Shown here: in pieces, positions 25,740 to 34,668 of the stretch
How positions within the stretch are numbered: the stretch's first letter is position 1
Layout: each line of letters opens with the position of its first letter
Assembly (NCBI GenBank): GCA_021300015.1
Contig: JAJTFB010000056.1
Location: 1 to 43,889 of the forward strand
Origin: Pirellula sp.
GTDB lineage: Bacteria > Planctomycetota > Planctomycetia > Pirellulales > Pirellulaceae
Reading direction: 5' to 3'
DNA length: 43,889 nucleotides
Made by a program: the position numbers and the translations under genes
The notes under the pieces: generated by a model
Seen by the model: only the letters and a program-made list of their open reading frames with translations
The model's database searches: none
Told to the model about the DNA's origin: nothing

Positions 25740-27614
25740 GTGTTGCCTAACTTTTGGCCAACGGCCAGCGGATTGAAAATTCCCGGTGCTGCATGGATTG
25801 CGGGCCTCCTGGCCGTGGTGCTGGCGCTATTGCTCCCTTGCCTTCTGCTCTTGGGGGGCTTTGCCATCGACTTGATGGGCTGGGAGCACCAGCGGATCGA
25901 GCAGATCTCGATGCAACAGGCAGGGAGTGCAAGTGCCGACCTAAGAGGGCAATCGGCATCGGAATACGCAGCGATCGGCCCTTTCCGTTGGAAGCTCTCT
26001 GAAACCCCGTGGGTCGGGACCATACCGGCCCCCCAAAAGGCCCTTGGAGCGATTGTACTGCTGGGTGCTGGCTTGATCTTGATGAGTCTGCTGCATTGGT
26101 TCCATCGCCGGGCCGGGGTTCAAACCGCTTTGGATACCGAGCAGCAGTTGCATGAACGGCTGTTTCATCATTCTGGAGCCATTGCCCTCGAAAGGGGCTT
26201 GTCAGCCCAAAGCGAACTATTGCGATCCTTTCACGATCAGACCTTCCCGGCGATGCGTTCGGCCATTGTGCAATGGCAACAGGTGTATCCCAAGCATTTC
26301 CTTCAGGTGATGCTCCTTTTGGTCCTTGCGGGGCTGATCCATCCGTGGTTGACGATCGCGGCGTTGTTGGCCGCTTGGATCGTTCGCAACATCTACCGAT
26401 GGCAACAGGTCTCCAGCACGACGGGTCGATGGGTTCAGCAGCAGCGATGGGCCGAAGCCCAACAAGAACTCAGTTCGATTTCTCAAACAGCTCCGCTGAT
26501 GGCAACGATCCACGATTCGCAAGAGACCTTGGACAATTACCGTTCCAACCTAGCGGCCTACCGTTCTGCTGGCGGCATGGTTTTGGGTTGCGACAAAGCC
26601 AAATCGCCTTGGGTTACCCTTGCGATCTGCGTGCTCGGAACAGGGCTGATCCTCCTGCTTGCCTTGGGGATGCTCGACCCGGGCAAGCATCTCTCGTTGG
26701 GAGCCGGATTTGTCTGGACCGCGAGCATCTGCGCGGCGATCTACACCGGGTACCGCATCGCAGCGGCCTGGAAATCCGTCGCGAAAGCCAACCCTAAGCT
26801 TGACGAGATCTTCAGGTTCCTAGCGATCGAATCGAAGCCAAATTCGTCTGCCAATAGAGAGCTTTCGGGCAAGCTAACCCGAGGCGTCTCGGCCGAGCAT
26901 GTGACTCTCCAATCCGGCAGCAATCAGAAACTCTTAGAAGACGTTTCAGCTTTCTTCCAAACCGGGCAACTCACCGCGATCATCTCGCCCGATCCCCTTT
27001 TGGCCAAGGCGCTCGTCGAAATGGCCCTCGGATTCGGACAACCAGTCAGCGGACGATTGATGTTCGATGATGTCGACTCGAAGGACCTAACGAGTGCGAC
27101 GATTCGCGAGCATTCGCTCTGGATCGCATCGAATGGTCCCCTGGTGACCGGCACCATCGAAGACAACCTGTGGCTCGGTCTCCAGCGCGATGCGACCATC
27201 GACATGCGGGAAATCACCCGATTGGCTCGGGTCAGCGATGCGATTTTTGAATTGCCCGACGGGCTCCAAACGCTCGTTAGCTCCAACGAACAACGCCTGT
27301 CTCCAGATCTGATGTTCCGGCTGGGGATCGCTCGGGCGTTTCTGAAAAAACCGAGCATCGTCGTCGCCGAAGAACCCGCACCGGGCCAACCGGGGATCGA
27401 AGCAGAAACGACCCGCGCCTTGCTCGAAGCCCGCAATCAATCCTGCGTCGTTCTGGTCCTACCAGCCCGATTGTCGACCTTGAGAGCTGCCGACCAAGTC
27501 GTCGTGCTGCACCATCGCAAGGTTGCCGATGTCGGTACCCATAACGAGCTCCTCGAGCGCAGTGAGCTCTACCGGCATTGGAACTACATGCACTTTGCGC
27601 CAGCGATCCGCTGA
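25740..27614 (+). CDS. ABC exporter homologue with degenerate, probably inactive ATPase domain
   Basis: A 624-aa protein with the layout of a fused ABC half-transporter: about five hydrophobic helices in residues 1-345, then a nucleotide-binding fold (about 375-615). The fold aligns end to end with exporters, including DVSAFFQTGQLTAII and VTGTIEDNLWLG. However, each catalytic motif is altered. The Walker A position reads SPDPLLAKA (416-424), without Gly and with the Lys displaced. The Q-loop Gln is lost. The signature is LSPDL (520-524). The Walker B Asp is Ala (A543-E-E). The H-loop His is Ala (A576 in LPARLST). ATP hydrolysis is therefore not expected. It starts at GTG 25740, with TTG 25743 as an alternative and weak signals for both. 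It may act as a regulatory or structural partner of another ABC subunit. Confidence 0.85.
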   Translation: MLPNFWPTASGLKIPGAAWIAGLLAVVLALLLPCLLLLGGFAIDLMGWEHQRIEQISMQQAGSASADLRGQSASEYAAIGPFRWKLSETPWVGTIPAPQKALGAIVLLGAGLILMSLLHWFHRRAGVQTALDTEQQLHERLFHHSGAIALERGLSAQSELLRSFHDQTFPAMRSAIVQWQQVYPKHFLQVMLLLVLAGLIHPWLTIAALLAAWIVRNIYRWQQVSSTTGRWVQQQRWAEAQQELSSISQTAPLMATIHDSQETLDNYRSNLAAYRSAGGMVLGCDKAKSPWVTLAICVLGTGLILLLALGMLDPGKHLSLGAGFVWTASICAAIYTGYRIAAAWKSVAKANPKLDEIFRFLAIESKPNSSANRELSGKLTRGVSAEHVTLQSGSNQKLLEDVSAFFQTGQLTAIISPDPLLAKALVEMALGFGQPVSGRLMFDDVDSKDLTSATIREHSLWIASNGPLVTGTIEDNLWLGLQRDATIDMREITRLARVSDAIFELPDGLQTLVSSNEQRLSPDLMFRLGIARAFLKKPSIVVAEEPAPGQPGIEAETTRALLEARNQSCVVLVLPARLSTLRAADQVVVLHHRKVADVGTHNELLERSELYRHWNYMHFAPAIR

Positions 27615-27617
27615 GCC

Positions 27618-28856
27618 TCAATCGACCGTCACACGCAATAAATCGTTCTTTTTGATCACAACGGGCCGCAGTTGGGTCCCGAATTCGATGTGGCAATCGA
27701 GCCAAACGCCGATCGCTGCATCCTTGGGTATCGCAACCTTGGCTACGATCGTATCGCCTCGTCGCTCGATCGACTGTGCCTCGTAAGGTCCGATTTGAAC
27801 CCAGCTCGGGACTCCTTCTCGGATAGGTCGCCTCGCAGCACTCGGATCAAAATCGATTTGAATCTCGTGCGTCTGGCCGCGGACCAAGTTTCCCGGCCGC
27901 ACCGCGGTGATGATCTTGGCGTACTTGTCCCCCGGCTTGGTATTGTCCTCGATCGTCCCGGTCGCTGCGCGTTCAGCAGGCCTACGAAACTCCCTGTTGT
28001 TGCTCGGCTCGACCACTCCCGCGTATCCTCCAAGAATGTAAGGGAACCGGTTTGGCGTCACGTGGTAATGGTAGCCTCGCTCCGGATCGCTATGGCCGTT
28101 GCAAGCATCCAAGGCTTCAGGACCCTTGAGCTCCATCGCCATAGAACCGTCGGACTCATAAGGACCATAAAGGGGGAATCCATCAAACGCGATTCCTAGG
28201 ATCGGTGAGTGCGATTTGCCTTCGTCGATGAACGGAGATTTCACACACGTAGGATACTTGTGGTAGTGGTACACACCCGACTGCTGAGGGTGACCGCAAC
28301 ACGAATCGAGCCACACCTCGTCATAGCCTGCGACCGCATTGAGTCCCTCCATCTCAAAGGGGTTGAAAAAAACCACTCCGTTGAGCGACATTCCGATCGG
28401 ACCCCGAGGTAGCCGAGTGATCGTATCGCTCTTGCGGGGAACCAACGGCAAACGAAACGTGAAATTCTGGACTCGAATCTCGTTGGGATTGTCGCTGTTA
28501 GGGAAGATCGCCGTCGGGTGGTTCGGATACCCCTGGCTCTTGATGATCAGATGCTCCTGGTCGTGCGAAATCTCCAGGTTGGGAATCCCGTCCTTGTTGG
28601 AGTCCTTGCAATGGTAAGAGAACAAATCGAGCCACTGCCCCCCGTCGCGATAATAGTAGATCTTTGGCTCCGATTTCGAGACGTACCAATAGCCTCCAAT
28701 CGCATCGACCTGATCTTGGCCGATCGAGGCCGCTTGAGCGCTCCGGGAAATCTCCTGGGCCTCCGTTGAGCTGCCCGTTGAGCCGACTGAAAAAAATGAC
28801 ACCGAGCAGACGAGCATCGCCAACGGGAATGCACGCCTTGAGAATTGCAGATTCAT
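27618..28856 (-). CDS. Secreted YHYH-domain protein
   Basis: A 412-aa exported protein. The N-terminus FSRRAFPLAMLVCSVSFFSVG is a signal peptide. The YHYH domain is shown by CCGHPQQSGVYHYH and the later GYHYHVTPNRFPYILGGYAG; these histidine motifs are thought to bind metal, but the family function is not established. The C-terminal region (about 310-412) looks like a beta-sandwich. GAGGGGA precedes the ATG at 28856; the frame is open 20 codons further but without a signal peptide at its start. Stops of this gene and the ABC-like gene are only 3 bases apart. Confidence 0.85.
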   Translation of the reverse strand: MNLQFSRRAFPLAMLVCSVSFFSVGSTGSSTEAQEISRSAQAASIGQDQVDAIGGYWYVSKSEPKIYYYRDGGQWLDLFSYHCKDSNKDGIPNLEISHDQEHLIIKSQGYPNHPTAIFPNSDNPNEIRVQNFTFRLPLVPRKSDTITRLPRGPIGMSLNGVVFFNPFEMEGLNAVAGYDEVWLDSCCGHPQQSGVYHYHKYPTCVKSPFIDEGKSHSPILGIAFDGFPLYGPYESDGSMAMELKGPEALDACNGHSDPERGYHYHVTPNRFPYILGGYAGVVEPSNNREFRRPAERAATGTIEDNTKPGDKYAKIITAVRPGNLVRGQTHEIQIDFDPSAARRPIREGVPSWVQIGPYEAQSIERRGDTIVAKVAIPKDAAIGVWLDCHIEFGTQLRPVVIKKNDLLRVTVD

Positions 28857-28984
28857 CGAAGTCCCCTCACAAACCAATCCATAACGACTCACACGGGAAA
28901 ACCACTTCTCTGACAACCCGCAAGCATGCGATAGGTTACGATAGTGCTGCTTCGAAGCGGTGCATTTTCTTGAGGGAAGTCAAA

Positions 28985-30409
28985 GTGTTTCAATCGATCG
29001 CCAAAAAAAATCTAGGGAATTGGCTCCTCGTTGTCACAATCCTCGCAGGGACGGGAAACGGAAATCCTGCAGCCGGCCAAGATGCTCCAGCAGCCAGTTC
29101 CCCCGACGCTGTCGAACGCCTTACTCGCAAAAACCTCCAAGCCATCCGCGAGACGGTCGAGAGATATGCCGCACAGAGAAAGTCTCTCGAACGCCCAGGA
29201 ACCTTGCGGCAAGTCCGCGCCAATTTGCATGTCCACTCGGAACTGTCTCACGATTCGCGGGGCAAGATCGACGATATCGTCGCGGCTGCAAAACTCGCAG
29301 GGACCGAAGTCCTCCTCTTCACGGAGCATCCGTCGAAGGAAAAGGACTTTTTTACCGACGGCCATCGCGGATTTCGCGACGGTGTGCTGCTCATTCCTGG
29401 AGCAGAAATGAAAGGGATGCTGGTCTATCCGACGCTGAGCCTAAAGCCCTTCGAATCGGCCGATGCACAGGAAACCACCCAACTGGTTCGAAACCGCCGA
29501 GGGCATGTTTTTTTATCTCACCTCGAAGAACGGATGGATTGGCAGATTCAAGGCCTTACGGGGGTTGAAATCTACAACACCCATGCGGACTTCAAGAAAC
29601 AAAAGCGAATGATCGACTCGATGAAAAATCCGTTATGGTTGATCAAGACGACCGAGTTGATCGACAAGTACCCGCAGGAGGCCTTCTCGGCACTGCAGTC
29701 CTACCCCGACGATTACCTCAAGCGTTGGGACCAATTGTGCTTGATCGCACCCCATACGGGCGTTGCAGCAAACGATGCGCACCAAAACATCGGCGTGCGA
29801 GTGGAACTGGGCCAGGAAGGTAAAGTGATCGTCAGCGATGCGCTCGGCGAGGAGTTGCTCAAGCTCGATCGGTTGCTCGTCGCACCATTGCTGAAGATCC
29901 CTCAAGGGGCCAAGCCCGGGGATTTGCTTTTGAAACTCCAATTGGACCCTTATCAAAACAGTTTGCGGCACGCGGGTACCCACATACTGGTCAACGACTT
30001 GTCCCAGGAAGGCGTCTGGGAGGGGCTCGAGGAAGGTCGGACATTCGTGGCTTTCGATTGGCTAGCCGACGCCAAAGGGCTTGATGTCGCCTTGATCGAG
30101 ACCTCCGAAACCCAAAGCAATACCCGTCACGAAATCGGTTCGAGATTGGAGTGGAAAAAAATCCAAGGCATCGCGTCGGGCGAGCTCCACCAAGGACCGA
30201 GGCTTGTAGGCCAATCGCCGCTTGCTGCGAATTGGAAAGTTTATCGCAGCACCTCGGAATCGACCGGAGAGTTGGTGCTCGAAGCCCACGGCGAGCGGCT
30301 CGATTGGGCGATCCCGACGGCTGGGAATTATCGGATCGAGCTATGGCTCGAACTCCTGGGGCAACCCCACTGCTGGATCCTGACTAGCCCGTTCTATCTC
30401 AAGCCTTAG
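28985..30409 (+). CDS. Secreted PHP-domain metal-dependent phosphoesterase-like protein
   Basis: A 474-aa protein starting at GTG 28985 with GAGGGAAG upstream. Residues 1-35 form a signal peptide (LGNWLLVVTILAGTG...AAGQ). NLHVHSELSHDS is the PHP HxH metal motif. LLFTEHPS, LLIPGAEM, HVFLSHLEE and GVAANDAHQNIG supply further metal ligands in family order. The last 150 residues form a separate beta-rich domain. PHP proteins hydrolyse phosphoesters or act as phosphatases; an exported version suggests scavenging outside the cytoplasm, but the substrate is unknown. A much longer frame is open upstream to 28664 but overlaps the divergent YHYH gene and lacks coding character. Confidence 0.82.
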   Translation: MFQSIAKKNLGNWLLVVTILAGTGNGNPAAGQDAPAASSPDAVERLTRKNLQAIRETVERYAAQRKSLERPGTLRQVRANLHVHSELSHDSRGKIDDIVAAAKLAGTEVLLFTEHPSKEKDFFTDGHRGFRDGVLLIPGAEMKGMLVYPTLSLKPFESADAQETTQLVRNRRGHVFLSHLEERMDWQIQGLTGVEIYNTHADFKKQKRMIDSMKNPLWLIKTTELIDKYPQEAFSALQSYPDDYLKRWDQLCLIAPHTGVAANDAHQNIGVRVELGQEGKVIVSDALGEELLKLDRLLVAPLLKIPQGAKPGDLLLKLQLDPYQNSLRHAGTHILVNDLSQEGVWEGLEEGRTFVAFDWLADAKGLDVALIETSETQSNTRHEIGSRLEWKKIQGIASGELHQGPRLVGQSPLAANWKVYRSTSESTGELVLEAHGERLDWAIPTAGNYRIELWLELLGQPHCWILTSPFYLKP

Positions 30410-30515
30410 CCTGCGAATCTCCCGCGCTTCGTGGGTTTCTGGGTTGTTGTTTTATTTGCCCTGGATTTTCTCGCCCTCGTAAACAGGCACCAAGATGCTG
30501 GGTCCACCCTGGGGA

Positions 30516-30551
30516 GATTTGCAGGGTGATTTGCAGGGTGATATGCGGGAT
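30516..30551. repeat. 12-bp tandem repeat, three copies
   Basis: GATTTGCAGGGT occurs twice exactly (30516, 30528), then once with changes (30540), in the 378-base non-coding gap before the BMC operon. It lies about 240 bases upstream of the regulator start. The rest of this gap holds no gene that I can support. Confidence 0.8.
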
Positions 30552-30710
30552 CTCTCGTCACAACCGTTAGATCTGAAACAATCCGCGCAAGTGGTGCGCG
30601 TGTTCCATCACGAAAAACCCCTTTAAATTGATTCATTTGGGCAAAATAGGGGCTTTATTCGGTTGTAAAACCCCCGGGATGTGACATATTTCATGATGCA
30701 AGAGTATTTT

Positions 30711-30729
30711 TCTGTCTCTTGCTGACAGA
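30711..30729. promoter_or_regulatory. Candidate operator of the BMC operon regulator
   Basis: The inverted repeat TCTGTC-N7-GACAGA lies 59 bases before the regulator ATG. A DeoR-type protein encoded directly downstream commonly autoregulates through such a dyad. A direct repeat TTTGATCG occurs just before the start (about 30763-30780). Binding is inferred, not shown. Confidence 0.35.
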
Positions 30730-30787
30730 TTGCGTCGATTGCCTGGTTGAAAAAAGCCTTATTTTGATCGTTTTTGATCGTAATTCG

Positions 30788-31612
30788 ATGAATTCCCAAA
30801 CCTCTGCGAACACTTCGATGGCCCGTCGGGCCCGGATGTTGGATGTGATCCGACAGCAGGGGTTCGTTTCGATCCCGGAGCTTCGCGATTCGCTCGAGGT
30901 CAGCGAGTCGACCATTCGCAGGGATTTAGAGTCTTTGGAGGAGTCCGGCGAGGCGCGTCGGACCCACGGTGGCGTTTTTTACACCGGTTCGGTCACCACG
31001 GTCCGGCAATTCCAACGCGGGAATCCCAGCGATGGTGCTTGGGACAAAAAACGTGCGATTGCCCTTGAGGCGGCCAAGTTGGTCAACGACCACGATACGG
31101 TCCTGCTCGATGGCGGAAGCACGACGTATGAGTTGGCCAAACAGCTGGTCGGACGGCCCTTGCAGATCGTGACCAACTCGCTCCCGGTAGCCAATTTGTT
31201 TTCGGCCAGTGATTCGGTCGACTTGGTGATTCTCGGAGGTGCGATTCACAACCGTACAGGTGTGACGCATGGACCATTTACCGACCAGATGCTCGAGACG
31301 ATCAACGTCCAGAAGGCCTTCCTGAGTGTCGCAGGGGTCAACGAGAAGGGGTTCTACAACAGCAACTTGCTGCTGGTAGAGACCGAGCGTTGCATGATGC
31401 GATCGGCCGACCGAACCATCATCGTGGCCGACAGCACCAAATTCGGGCGATCGAGTCTAGCTCGCATGCTCGAGTGGAATCAGGTCGACACCTTGGTCGT
31501 CGACGAGGACCTGAGCACCTTGTGGCGAGATCGCATCGATGAGCTCGATACGAATCTGATCCTTGCTCCTTTGAACAACAGTCAAGATACCCATTCGAAT
31601 TCCATATCATGA
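30788..31612 (+). CDS. DeoR-family transcriptional regulator of the microcompartment operon
   Basis: A 274-aa regulator counted from ATG 30788. The DeoR helix-turn-helix is [28 protein letters not shown] and RRTHGGV. The C-terminal sugar-phosphate-sensing domain includes [31 protein letters not shown] and [15 protein letters not shown]. Such proteins usually repress until a phosphorylated sugar binds; here fuculose- or rhamnulose-phosphate is a reasonable guess from the operon. It is the first gene, and its stop overlaps the pduL start (ATGA, 31609-31612). ATG 30818 is an alternative start. There is no strong Shine-Dalgarno sequence. Confidence 0.92.
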   Translation: MNSQTSANTSMARRARMLDVIRQQGFVSIPELRDSLEVSESTIRRDLESLEESGEARRTHGGVFYTGSVTTVRQFQRGNPSDGAWDKKRAIALEAAKLVNDHDTVLLDGGSTTYELAKQLVGRPLQIVTNSLPVANLFSASDSVDLVILGGAIHNRTGVTHGPFTDQMLETINVQKAFLSVAGVNEKGFYNSNLLLVETERCMMRSADRTIIVADSTKFGRSSLARMLEWNQVDTLVVDEDLSTLWRDRIDELDTNLILAPLNNSQDTHSNSIS

Positions 31613-32355
31613 ATGCTTCCGCTTCGAATACTCACTCCGGTAACCTCGATCACAGCCGTATCGAGGCCTTGGTCCGTTCGGCCATCGCCAATGCCATGGG
31701 GGTTGCGGCGGGTTCCTCCCCTTCGGAAGCTTCGTCGTCGAATCTTTACGTCCCAAAGCTTGTCGTGAGCATTTCGGCAAGGCACATTCACCTGACTGAC
31801 GAGCATGTCGAGAAACTCTTCGGCAAGGGGAAGAAATTGACCCCTGAGAAGGACTTGTACCAAGACGGATTTTTCGCGGCGGCCGAAACGGTCATGATTG
31901 TTGGACCCCGTCGTCGCATGATCCCCAACGTTCGTGTGTTGGGACCGACTCGTAAGGCCAGCCAGGTCGAGTTGGCTTTCACCGATACGATCTCTTTGGG
32001 GATCGACGCTCCGGTCCGACACAGCGGAGACATCCAGGGGACCCCAGGTTGCGTTCTGGTCGGTCCAGCCGGCGCCGTCGAGTTGCATGAAGGAGTGATC
32101 CGGGCGGCTCGGCATGTGCATATCAACCCCCGCGATTGCGCTTACTACGGCGTCAAAAACGGCGAGTTCGTATCCCTCAAGGTCAAGAGTCCCCAATGCG
32201 CGGTGACCTTTGAAGATCTGTTGGTCCGTCAGGATCCGAATGCCAAGCTGGAGGTTCACATCGACACCGATGAGGGCAATGCTTGCGATTTGGATCATGC
32301 GACGAGCATTGAATTGAAACGACAGGAACCGTGCAAGTGCCACGATCATCACTGA
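31609..32355 (+). CDS. pduL: PduL-type phosphate acyltransferase
   Basis: A 248-aa enzyme that exchanges CoA and phosphate on an acyl group, regenerating CoA inside the compartment and passing acyl phosphate to the kinase. Two copies of the PduL fold are seen: [20 protein letters not shown] with metal-binding histidines, and [17 protein letters not shown], the second His motif. [18 protein letters not shown] and [16 protein letters not shown] fit the family. An N-terminal amphipathic helix [19 protein letters not shown], separated from the core by a Ser-rich linker, looks like an encapsulation peptide. It overlaps the regulator stop by 4 bases. Confidence 0.94.
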   Translation: MNASASNTHSGNLDHSRIEALVRSAIANAMGVAAGSSPSEASSSNLYVPKLVVSISARHIHLTDEHVEKLFGKGKKLTPEKDLYQDGFFAAAETVMIVGPRRRMIPNVRVLGPTRKASQVELAFTDTISLGIDAPVRHSGDIQGTPGCVLVGPAGAVELHEGVIRAARHVHINPRDCAYYGVKNGEFVSLKVKSPQCAVTFEDLLVRQDPNAKLEVHIDTDEGNACDLDHATSIELKRQEPCKCHDHH

Positions 32356-32437
32356 TCTTGGAGCTTGAGCACTGCTGACACGGCAGCGAAAAAACAATTT
32401 TGGTTTGTATCCCTTTTTTCTCTTGGAGTAGCAACTT

Positions 32438-32740
32438 ATGGCAAAAACAAACGAGGCTCTCGGCATGATCGAGACCAAAGGCTTCATCGCATTGGTCGAG
32501 GCTGTCGACGCGATGATGAAGGCAGCGAACGTGAAGTTTCTCGGTTGGGACAAAGTCGGCAGCGGCTTGGTCTCGGCTTTCGTCAGCGGCGATGTCGCTG
32601 CGGTGAAAGCTGCCACCGATGCGGGTGCAGCCGCCGCCGGCAGGATCGGACAAGTCCTGAGCGTTCAGGTCATCGCACGTCCTCATGAGGACATTGGCAA
32701 GGTCCTGAAGGTCTCGTCCCCTTCGGCCTCGGCTGAGTAA
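32438..32740 (+). CDS. BMC-H hexameric shell protein (copy 1)
   Basis: A 100-aa single-domain BMC protein of the PduA/EutM type, forming hexameric tiles of the shell facets. [20 protein letters not shown] opens the fold, and [20 protein letters not shown] includes the pore loop (GSG). [11 protein letters not shown] and VIARPHEDI complete it. It ends with a short Ser/Ala tail. GGAG precedes the ATG. The 82 bases after pduL contain a small hairpin (CTGC...GCAG), which might help set shell protein level. Confidence 0.95.
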   Translation: MAKTNEALGMIETKGFIALVEAVDAMMKAANVKFLGWDKVGSGLVSAFVSGDVAAVKAATDAGAAAAGRIGQVLSVQVIARPHEDIGKVLKVSSPSASAE

Positions 32741-32792
32741 CCCCCACCCTAACTTTTCCAGACCACGGATTTCCTAGAAAGAGTTTTTTATC

Positions 32793-33062
32793 ATGCAAAA
32801 TGCAATTGGATTGATTGAAACCAAAGGCCTCTTGGCCTTGATCGAAGCGACCGACGCGATGGCCAAGGCGGCCAGTGTCGAGATCGTCAAGCGAATCGAC
32901 ATCGGTGGTGCTTACGTCACGACCGTCGTCAGCGGTGATGTCGGCTCGGTCCGAGCAGCCGTCGAAGCTGGAGCCGCAGCGGCTTCCCAAGTCGGCGAAC
33001 TCGTCAGCAGCCACATCATTCCTCGCCCTTCGGAAGGTCTGACCGCCGCTTTTCTAAAGTAG
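32793..33062 (+). CDS. BMC-H hexameric shell protein (copy 2)
   Basis: An 89-aa second BMC-H paralogue, shorter and clearly diverged from the first. AIGLIETKGLLALIEATDAM and VVSGDVGSVRAAVEAGAAAA are the family core. The pore loop reads DIGGAY instead of the first copy's KVGSG, so the central pore should differ in size and chemistry and the two tiles may pass different metabolites. AGAAAGAG lies upstream of the ATG. It is followed 21 bases later by the kinase gene. Confidence 0.95.
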   Translation: MQNAIGLIETKGLLALIEATDAMAKAASVEIVKRIDIGGAYVTTVVSGDVGSVRAAVEAGAAAASQVGELVSSHIIPRPSEGLTAAFLK

Positions 33063-33083
33063 TTTTCAAGTCAAGGATAGACA

Positions 33084-34304
33084 ATGAAAGTCCTCGTTGC
33101 CAATTTGGGTTCTACCAGTTTCAAGTATCGGCTTTTTGACATGGCCGACGAACGGCAGCTCGCACGCGGAGGCGTCGAACGCATCGGTGCGGCTGTTAGT
33201 CGTTGCTTTGTTGAAATCAACGGCCAACGCACCGAATCGGACCAATCGGTTCCGAACCACGGTGTGGCCGTCGATGCCTGTATCCGCCAGTTGACCGATC
33301 CGCAGACGGGTTGCCTGAAGAACGCTTCGGAGATCTCCGCGATCGGCTTTAAAGCCGTCCACGGCGGTCGAGTTTCCGGGGTTCAGGTCATCGACGATTC
33401 GGTTCTCGATGCGATGGAGGAAATGAACTCGGTGGCCCCGGCGCACAACCCGCCTTACATGGCCGCGATGCGTCAGTTGGCAAAGACCTCGTCGAAGATC
33501 CCGCTTGTCGCGGCCTTCGAGACCGACTTTCATCAGTCCATACCTGAAGCTTCGAAACGCTATGCGATCCCCGACGAAATCGCTTCGGCTCTGCCGATTC
33601 GCAAGTGGGGATTTCATGGTGCCTCGCACCGCTACATCGGATGGCGAACCGCCGAATTGCTCGGGAATCCTGACGCTCGCGTCATCTCGTTGCACTTGGG
33701 TGGAAGCTCATCGATCTCGGCGATTCGAGGTGGAAAAAGCGTCGCGACGAGCATGGGGATGAGCCCTCAAACAGGACTCCCTCACAACAACCGCGTCGGG
33801 GATTTCGATCCTTATGCGCTGCCGCTGATGATGAAGCACACCGGATTGGGGCTCGAGGATCTGCTCAAGCTCCTAGCGACCGAAGCTGGATTGCTCGGAC
33901 TCTCCGGCGGACTCTCAGGCGATGTGCGGGATCTCGAATCGGCTGCTGCGGCTGGAAACGCCAAAGCACAACTCGCAATCGATGTCTTTGTCGCCGAAAT
34001 CCGACGCCAACTCGGCTCGATGCTCGTTGCCCTAGGTGGCGCCGATGCGATGGTCTTTACCGGTGGCATCGGAGAAAACTCCACGACGATTCGTCACGCG
34101 GTTTGCCATGGACTCAGCGAACTCGGAATCTCCCTGTGCAATACCAGGAACGCTTCCGGTGACAAAGAACGCCGTATCGACGATCCGTCCAAAGACCGAA
34201 TCTCGGGTGGCTCGGCCAACCAACGCAATATCCAACTGTGGATTGTACCGACCAACGAGGAGTTGATCGTAGCCCGGCAAACCGTCGCTGCGATCGGCAA
34301 GTAA
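33084..34304 (+). CDS. ackA: Acetate/propionate kinase family (acyl phosphate to ATP)
   Basis: A 406-aa ASKHA-fold kinase that makes ATP from an acyl phosphate, here probably lactyl- or acetyl-phosphate from PduL. VLVANLGSTSFKYRLFD binds ATP phosphate at the N-terminus. KAVHGG carries the acyl-binding region, KWGFHGASHRY contains the catalytic His/Arg set, VISLHLGGSSSI and TSMGMSPQTGLPHNNRVGDFD follow, and FTGGIGENS is the adenine-site motif. The length is normal and there is no encapsulation-type tail, so it may act at or outside the shell. Confidence 0.95.
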   Translation: MKVLVANLGSTSFKYRLFDMADERQLARGGVERIGAAVSRCFVEINGQRTESDQSVPNHGVAVDACIRQLTDPQTGCLKNASEISAIGFKAVHGGRVSGVQVIDDSVLDAMEEMNSVAPAHNPPYMAAMRQLAKTSSKIPLVAAFETDFHQSIPEASKRYAIPDEIASALPIRKWGFHGASHRYIGWRTAELLGNPDARVISLHLGGSSSISAIRGGKSVATSMGMSPQTGLPHNNRVGDFDPYALPLMMKHTGLGLEDLLKLLATEAGLLGLSGGLSGDVRDLESAAAAGNAKAQLAIDVFVAEIRRQLGSMLVALGGADAMVFTGGIGENSTTIRHAVCHGLSELGISLCNTRNASGDKERRIDDPSKDRISGGSANQRNIQLWIVPTNEELIVARQTVAAIGK

Positions 34305-34332
34305 CCCAACGAGGCCTAGCGAGACCGCCATC

Positions 34333-34641
34333 ATGTTTGTTGCCAAAGTAACCGGTTCGATCGTCTCGACCCAAAAAGTGGATTCGATGATCGGGCAAAA
34401 ACTGCTCATGGTCGAGCCCTTTCGACTCGAGCCCAAGGACCGACAGAGCATGGTCACGACCGGCCGTACCTTCATCGCCGTCGACGCCTTGGGAGCAGGG
34501 GTCGGCGACATGGTATTGATCACGCAAGGAAGCAGCGCTCGGTTTACCCCCGAGACAGGCAAACTCCCGATCGACTGTGTCATCATCGGCATCGTCGATA
34601 CCGTCAGCATCGAAAAGGCTAACATCTACAGCCGCCAATAA
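34333..34641 (+). CDS. BMC-P pentameric vertex protein (EutN/CcmL), first of three
   Basis: A 102-aa protein forming the pentamers that cap the vertices of the icosahedral shell. MFVAKVTGSIVSTQKVDSM is the EutN/CcmL start, KLLMVEPF and FIAVDALGAGVGDMVLITQGSSAR the conserved middle, and IDCVIIGIVDTV the closing strand. Three different BMC-P genes in one operon is usual for this compartment class. It lies between the kinase and the aldehyde dehydrogenase. Confidence 0.94.
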   Translation: MFVAKVTGSIVSTQKVDSMIGQKLLMVEPFRLEPKDRQSMVTTGRTFIAVDALGAGVGDMVLITQGSSARFTPETGKLPIDCVIIGIVDTVSIEKANIYSRQ

Positions 34642-34668
34642 CCACTCAAGAGAATCCATCTACGGATC

